Below, piece after piece: positions 50,253-57,500 of a DNA stretch of 57,500 bases (position 1 is the stretch's first letter; every line of letters begins with the position of its first letter). Below the pieces are notes generated by a model that ran no database searches, was not told where the DNA came from, and saw only the letters and a program-made list of their open reading frames with translations. This DNA comes from Anaeromyces robustus. Lineage: Eukaryota > Neocallimastigomycota > Neocallimastigomycetes > Neocallimastigales > Neocallimastigaceae. Made by a program: the position numbers and the translations under genes. Where the stretch lies: positions 1 through 57,500 of the forward strand of contig MCFG01000218.1 of the NCBI GenBank assembly GCA_002104895.1, given 5' to 3'.

Positions 50253-50546
50253 CAGTAAAGGATTTAATATTGTTAATAATCAATATATGAATGATGCTAG
50301 TGGAAGAGAATTAGCATTAATTGATTCAATTGAAAAGGTATATAATATATATTATAATATAATATATTAAACAATTATTATTTGTATTTATAAAAAAATA
50401 TATATATGTATATGCATATTTTCATATTATTTAAAAAATGATTAATATTAACTGTTAAATTTATATATATATATATATAATTATTATTTATTATATATTA
50501 TTATTTATTATATATTATTATTTATTATATATTATTATTTATTATA

Positions 50547-50598
<52 letters not shown>

Positions 50599-50993
50599 TA
50601 CTATTTTTTTTATAATAATATTTTATTTTATTTAAAAAAAAACTCAAAATAAAGCAAAAAATCAGTTATATAGCCTTAAAAAAGTATGAAAGAATTAATT
50701 CATATAATCCAATAAAAGGAATAGATATAAAAAGAAAATTACCAGTTTTTAAATCTAATTTAGAATTATTAAATGACTACTCAGAAAATAATAATAATAA
50801 TAAAAGTAATAATAATAATAATAATAATGGATTAATACATAATGAAAATAGTGCTGCCGCAGTGGAACCTATTTATAGATTAAATATAAAAAATCAATCA
50901 AATGCTGAAAATCAATTAGAAAATGTATTATTATCAAGTAATGCAGAATTAAAAAGAAGACGAGAAAGAATAACAAATTATCAAAAAAGATAA
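49058..50993 (+). CDS. Hypothetical protein, five exons, basic and coil-prone
   Basis: Exons 49058-49397, 49640-49736, 49922-50035, 50256-50337 and 50655-50993; phases 1, 2, 2, 0 close to 323 aa, and every internal junction removes an in-frame stop. Exon 1 encodes an aromatic- and charge-rich segment (HEPLFFEPSKDIADSRTQTY, FYPSRWPRI) ending in an eight-Ser run. Exons 2-3 encode a Lys/Arg/Glu helix with coiled-coil character. Exons 4-5 hold ASGRELALIDSIEKQK and SYNPIKGI, an Asn-rich linker, and a basic end (ELKRRRERITNYQKR). There is no signal peptide or helix for membranes. I do not recognise the family. Short, intron-dense, charged proteins of this style are common among axonemal components, and gut fungi make flagellated zoospores, so a flagellar role is a guess. 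The fourth intron has the longest, purest pyrimidine tract before its acceptor. Confidence 0.75.
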
Positions 50994-51976
<983 letters not shown>

Positions 51977-52507
51977 TTATTTTGCTCCATGATGAATTAA
52001 AATATTTATTAAATCTTGATGACCCTTTCTAGATGCAATGGTTAAAGGTGTTTCATAATTTCCATTAGGGGCATTCACATTAGCACCTGCTTCAATTAAA
52101 TCTTTAATGATATTCATATTACCTTTTCTACATGCTATAATTAATGGGGTATCAAAATAACTTTCTAAAATATTAAAAAAACTATTTCTATTCCTAGAAT
52201 CATGATTAAAACGATTATTATAATAATTATTATAATAACAATTATGATAATTATTATTACCACAATTTTCAGGAATATCTTCATTAGGTTGATTGACATC
52301 TGCTCCAGCATCAATTAAATATTTTACAATAATTTCATTATTTTTTTCACATGCTATGGTTAATGGAGTTCTTATTTTTGTTTGAAGACCTCCTTCATTA
52401 ACGTTAATATTTACATTCATTCCTATTTCAATTAATAATTTTACAATTTTTTCATTTCCAATATGACATGCTGTTATTAAAGATTTATTATTATCATTAT
52501 CATTATT

Positions 52508-52539
<32 letters not shown>

Positions 52540-53488
52540 CATTATCATTATTATCATTATCATTTTCATTATTATTATTTATAAATTTTCCCTTTATATT
52601 TATTCCTGAATCAATTAATAATTTTACAATTTTTTCATTTCCACTCATACAAGCATCATTTAAAGGATTATTTTTGTTAACATTGGCACCATGTTCAATT
52701 AAATATTTTACAATCATTTCATTACCTTTTTTACATGCAATTTTTAAAGGGGTTTCTAAAAAAATATTAGATTGATTAATATTAGCTTTACCTTTTTCAA
52801 TTAAATATTTTATTAAATTTATATTTTCATCATTACAAGCTATCATTAAAGGAGTAAAATTTTTTTCTTCTTTTTCTTTTTCTTTTTGATATTGATATTG
52901 ATATTGATGTTGATATTGATTTTGATTTTGATATGGATAATAATATTGATATTGATTTTCTTTATTAACATTAACCCCTATATCAATTAAATCTTTTATT
53001 AATTTTTCATTTTTACTTTGGCATGCTGCTATTAAAAATGATCCATAATAATAAGGATGATTATCTTTTTTAAAATCAGCACCATGTTCAATTAAATATT
53101 TAGTTAAAATATCATTTCCATTTTGACATGTAATATATAAAGCCGTATAAAATATATCATTATTATATATATTATTATCATTATTATATATATTATAATC
53201 ATTATAATAATAATTATAATCATTATCATAATCATTATCATAATCATTACCATAATCATTATCATAATCATTATCATAATCATTATCATAATGTCTCTTT
53301 CTTCTAATAATTGATTTGTGATGATGATGATGGTGATGGTATATAATATATTTTTTACTTTTTATTTTTTGATTTATATTAGCACCTGCCTCGATTAAAT
53401 ATTTTACCATAGTTAAATTTCCATGATGACAAGCAATTACTAAAGGTGTAATACCATTAAAATAATAATACTGACCATTATAATTTTC

Positions 53489-53536
<48 letters not shown>

Positions 53537-54028
53537 AAGATTTCCAATTTTATTAACATTTGCTCCTTTTTCAATTAAATATTTCACTAAAATTTCATTT
53601 CCACTATCACATGCTTCAATTAATGGTAAATCTTTATTATTATTATTATTATTATTATTATGATTGTCATTCTCATTCTCATTATTGTTATTGCTGTTAT
53701 TTCTATCGTTACAATTATTATTATCATTATCACTATTACTGGCATTGGCATTGGCATTGGCATTATCACTGTCATTGTTTAAATTATTATTATCATGATT
53801 ATTATCATTTTGATTGTAACAACGTTCAATTAAATATTTTACTATTTTTTCATTTCCAAAATGACAAGCTGTTGATAAAGGGGTATAAGTTATTACTTTA
53901 TAGTGATGATGATGATTATGATCATCATTATTATTATTATTATTATCAATATCAACATTATCATCAACATTATCATTAATATCATCAATATCATTATGAC
54001 TAGGATAATATATTATATAATAACCCAT
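51977..54028 (-). CDS. Ankyrin-repeat protein, C-terminal ORF of a split gene
   Basis: A 683-aa open frame with twelve ankyrin repeats of the TPLxIACxxGNExIVKYLIExGANVNK type; examples are TPLKIACKKGNEMIVKYLIE and the last, TPLTIASRKGHQDLINILIH, ending HGAK. The loops between repeats are filled with Asn/Asp/His/Tyr low-complexity insertions from trinucleotide and dodecanucleotide repeats, for example (NDYD)n near residues 249-270. The nominal Met at 54028 is not a convincing start: it is preceded, in another frame, by the upstream ankyrin ORF ending at 54013, and the first repeat begins only at about residue 48. One extra A in the A5 run at 54028-54032 would fuse both ORFs into one protein of about 1285 aa and 18 repeats. 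Ankyrin arrays bind proteins; partner unknown. The pseudogene at 21879 is a paralog. Confidence 0.85.
53218..53292. repeat. 12-bp tandem coding repeat in an ankyrin loop
   Basis: ATCATTATCATA repeats about six times, with one ATCATTACCATA variant. On the minus strand it encodes NDYD units inserted between two ankyrin repeats. Confidence 0.9.
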
Positions 54029-55353
54029 TTTTGAATATTAGCACCATGTTCAATTAAATAATGAACTATTGATTCATTACCTAATTGACATGCTAATATT
54101 AAAGGTGTATTAATTATTTTTATTTTATTTATATTATTATTATTATTATTTTTTTTAATTTCTTCAATTTCTTGATCAATTATAGCACCATTTTCAATTA
54201 ATTTTTTAATTATATTTATATTTCCATTTTCACATGCAATGGATATGGGTGAAAAAGTAATTTTTTTGAAATTATAATGAGATTGAATACCATAACCAAA
54301 TTTATTAAGATTTACATTATGTTGAATTAAATAATTTACAATAGATTCATTACCATTATAACAAGCTATCATTAAAGGGGTATACATTAACGTTAAAAAA
54401 TTAATTGTATTATTATTATTACTATTAGAATGATGATGATAATAATGATGATATTGATGATGATATTGATGATAATATTGATGATAATGTTGATAATTAT
54501 TTTTATAAATTCCTTCCTTATCAATATTTGCACCATGTTCAATTAAATAATGAACGATAGATTCATAGCCTAATTCACATGCTATCATTAATGGAGTTTT
54601 ACAATCCATAATATCTTGACTTTCTTTATTAATATCAGCACCATTATTTATTAAATATTTTACTAATTTTTCATTTCCATTTTTACAAGCAATATATAAA
54701 GGAGTATAACTAATTTTATGATAATTATTATTATTATTATTATTATTAATATAAATATTAATATTATTATTAATATTAGTATTATTATTATTATTATTTC
54801 TAGAATAAGTTATAATAAATATTTCTTTATTTATATTAGCACCATGATTTACTAAAAATTTTACTAAACATTCATTATCTTCTTCACAAGCATAAAATAA
54901 ATATTTATCAACATTATCTAAAAGTGTATATATATTATTTCCCCCTTCATTTTTCTTATTATTAATTATAAAGTTATTTATTTTTTTATTTTCCCATAGA
55001 TATTTAAAATTTTTTTTTTCTTCTTTTGAAGTTTTTAAATGAGTTTTTCCATTTTGTTCAATATTTTTATTATTACCATTACCATATAATTTATTTAAAA
55101 TATTAATTTTAAAATTAGAAGTTATATCCAAAATTTCATCATATTTTTTAAAAGTAGCTATTTTATATTTATTATTTGAAATTTTATTTTGAATGGTTGA
55201 AGTTGAAAGAGGTCTTTTATTTTTATAAAGAGTACAAAATTCAATTATAAATTCATTATCATAAATTTTTAAATGGTTAAAAATGATATCTAATAAAGTT
55301 ACATTATTATCCTTAAATAAAGCCTTAAATAAGTTTTTAGATAGTTTAAAAAA

Positions 55354-55390
<37 letters not shown>

Positions 55391-55821
55391 GTAGTAGTAG
55401 TAGTAGTAGTATTATAATTATTATTATTTTCATTAACATGAGTTAAAATAAATGTTAATCTTTCGGGTGAAAGCCAATTTCTAAGATAAAGTTTATAAAC
55501 AATATCTTTTTCAATAGTATGACTATCATGGTTTAATAAATATTTTAATAATTTTAAATTTTTTTTATCCAAAGCAAAAACATATAAAAGTAAGTGAACA
55601 TCTTCTTTATCATAATGGTGTATAATAGAATTAGAATTAGAATTAGAATTGGAATTCAAATTTAAATTTGAAATTTGTTTATTTTTAATAATGCAATTTA
55701 AATCTTTATCCACTAAAAATTCAAAATAATTTTTAGTTTCAGAAATTCTTTTTATTGTATTTAAAATATAATTATTATTTATTTTAGAATCCATTACATT
55801 AAAGAAAAAGTCTTCAGCCAT
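54013..55821 (-). CDS. Ankyrin-repeat protein, N-terminal ORF of a split gene
   Basis: A 602-aa open frame. Residues 1-300 are a non-repeat region starting MAEDFFFNVMDSKIN, containing HLLLYVFALDKKNLKLLKYL, which resembles a degenerate ankyrin-type helix pair common at the front of such proteins, plus Asn runs. Six ankyrin repeats follow from about residue 306, among them YTPLYIACKNGNEKLVKYL and KTPLMIACELGYESIVHYL, with Asn and His/Tyr loops. The frame reads HGANIQKW and stops three codons later in the middle of what should be the next repeat spacer, while the adjacent frame continues with twelve more repeats. So this is the front part of one gene. Whether the break is real, a sequencing error in the A-run or a translational frameshift cannot be told here. 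The start ATG is followed by an intact frame and preceded by a (TAA)n leader. Confidence 0.85.
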
Positions 55822-56874
55822 TATTATTATTATAATAAAAAATTAACCCTCAATTTAAATTTCTAAATACATTTATTAATTTCAAAACAAAAAAAAAAAA
55901 AAAAATTATTTTTTTAAAGAATTACACATTTTTACAACATATTTACTTATTTATATATAAAAAATTGAAGTAAATTATTAAAATAAATTAATAGTTAAAA
56001 ATTTAAATTTATTATTTTTAAAAAAAAAAAAAAAAAAAAATAGTAATAAGCTTTTATATTTAATATTTATTGTTATATATAGTCTTTAATTTTTATATAT
56101 CTTGTTTATTTTATTAATATTATATTTTAATTTTCTATATTTTTTTTTAAAAAAAAAAAACTTTTTAGGTATATTAAAATATTGGAAAAATAAATTAATT
56201 TTTTAGAAAAAAAATTTTTTTTAAAATATTAAATATTAAAATTATGATTATATAAATATATTATCAATTTATATATAATATAGAATATATAATAATATAA
56301 TAAGATAAATATAATTTTTTTTTAAAAAAAAGAGTATTCTTTCGTCAAAATGCTCGAATAAATTTTGTTTATTTATAAATACGAGGAAAAAATATATATA
56401 TTTAATTATATATAAATTTATATTTTTTCTTATATATTTATATATTATTATATAATTATACATTCATATATATTATTTATATTATTAATTATAATTTATT
56501 AATTATATTATTAATTATCGAGTATAACCAATTTTAATTTTTATTATAAATATATAAAATTATACTAAAAATCATTATAAAAACAAAAAATATAAATTAT
56601 AGAATATGAAACACCTTTTTATATATCTTATAACACATATTTAAATCCTTAATAATGCTAATAAAGTAAAAAAAAAATAAAAATAAAAATAATTTTTTTA
56701 TCAATTTAAAGAATCTTTTATTATTATTTATAAATAATAAACTTTGATTTTTGATTTTTGATTTTTGATTTTTATATATTAATTAAATAAAAATCAAATA
56801 AAGTTTTGTATATTTTATTAATTATATCTTTTTATTGAACTATGAAAATAGGATTACTAATAATTATGATTTTT

Positions 56875-56906
<32 letters not shown>

Positions 56907-57108
56907 GATTTATGAATTAAACGATTTAATAATTAAATAACTTAATTGGTTGATGATATATCTTATATATAAATAATTATCTAGTAAATAAATAAATAAT
57001 TAAATAAATAAATAATTAAATAATTAATTATATAATTATTATTATTACTATTTATTCTTTTATATATATACATATATATATATATATTTTTTTTTTTTTT
57101 CTTTATTT
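55822..57108. other. Intergenic AT-rich spacer
   Basis: AT-only with poly(A) runs and a (TTTTTGA)n mini-array, TTTGATTTTTGATTTTTGAT (about 56744-56771). No gene was seen. Confidence 0.75.
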
Positions 57109-57395
57109 TTATTCTTTTTCTTTTGCTCTTTTTTGTTTTTTAACATTCATACGATGAGTTCTACTTTTTTTATGTCTTTCCCATTCAACTAAACCATTTA
57201 AAATTCTAGGACCTTTTTCAGAATTAATACATACATCACATTCATATTTTTCCCATTGATTTGAATGTTGACGTTTTCGAATTTGTGCTGTATCTTTTGA
57301 ATTAATATCTATTGGCATTTCAATTTCATAATAAATTTCTTTTGCTATAGAGTTAATTTCTCTTGGATTTAATGTTTCTAAACCTTTTATAAAAT
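57109..57395 (-). CDS. tRNA isopentenyltransferase (MiaA/Mod5/TRIT1 family), C-terminal exon, partial
   Basis: This is the last exon on the minus strand; it starts after an acceptor TTTAATAG at 57396 and runs to the stop at 57109. It begins (after a split codon) FIKGLETLNPREINSIAKEI and ends in the C2H2 zinc finger seen at the end of eukaryotic tRNA dimethylallyltransferases: CDVC, then EWERHKKSRTHR with His-x5-His, and a Lys-rich tail (VKKQKRAKEKE). These enzymes transfer the dimethylallyl group to A37 of tRNAs reading U-starting codons; the finger binds tRNA. The P-loop catalytic part is not in the window and must lie beyond its end. The Met at 57318 is internal, not the start. The assignment rests on the WEKYECDVC and WERHKKSRTHR context typical of the family. 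Confidence 0.75.
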
Positions 57396-57500
57396 CTATT
57401 AAATATTTTAATATTAAGAAATGTACATATTATATATATATATTTCAATTAATAAAAGTTTTGAAGATTATGAAAAAATAAATAAATATATAAATATATA

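Noticed and set aside
53104-53979. Open frames of Met/Ile and Tyr/His runs around the ankyrin gene
   Set aside because: Shadows of the dodecanucleotide and trinucleotide coding repeats in the minus-strand ankyrin frame.
51977-54028. Two independent ankyrin genes
   Set aside because: The downstream start lies inside the upstream ORF's last codons, in the middle of a continuous repeat array; one split gene is simpler.

Overview
This window looks like nuclear DNA of an extremely AT-rich eukaryote, most probably an anaerobic gut fungus (Neocallimastigomycota). The intergenic DNA is almost only A and T, with long poly(A)/poly(T), (AAT)n, (TAAA)n and (TA)n tracts. Genes are sparse and carry short GT-AG introns of about 80-340 bp, and the proteins are rich in Asn/Ser homopolymers. 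A DHA1-type drug transporter and a Fus1-like SH3 membrane protein point to a fungus. The fusion of a sugar-binding-protein-like ectodomain to a class C seven-helix receptor, bacterial-type transglutaminase proteins and many-repeat ankyrin proteins fit gut fungi best. Dictyostelid amoebae were considered; they share the AT bias and Asn runs, but multi-kilobase gene deserts and this gene set fit them less well. The assignment is an inference.

Layout. 1-11 kb: a two-exon tetraspanin on the minus strand (1973-3715) with a Thr/Gly-repeat extracellular loop, then a 7.4-kb desert. 11-15 kb: two head-to-tail secreted transglutaminase-core proteins; the second has an intact Cys-His-Asp triad, the first has lost its Cys. 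16.7-19.7 kb: a five-exon TALE homeodomain gene whose recognition helix lies in a 57-bp last exon. 20.4-23.0 kb: a relic zone with a GC-richer island, a coding-like fragment and a shattered ankyrin pseudogene. 28-30.5 kb: a five-exon DHA1-type MFS transporter. 32.5-32.7 kb: a short fragment related to the start of the GC-richer island. 34.4-37.4 kb: a five-exon binding-protein/GPCR fusion. 37.4-43.9 kb: mostly empty, with a non-autonomous inverted-repeat element flanked by 10-bp target duplications (41430-41993). 43.9-47.3 kb: the Fus1-like SH3 protein and a small four-helix membrane protein. 49-51 kb: a five-exon gene of unknown function. 52-55.8 kb: a large ankyrin gene split into two overlapping ORFs by one apparent base loss. 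57.1 kb to the end: the zinc-finger C-terminus of a tRNA isopentenyltransferase running off the window.

No operon-like organisation is visible. The common theme is the cell surface: tetraspanin, secreted transglutaminase-like proteins, ligand-sensing receptor, drug exporter and SH3 membrane adaptor. Exon models were built by hand by choosing GT-AG junctions that keep the reading frame and protein homology; all multi-exon models close exactly in frame, but none has been checked against transcripts.
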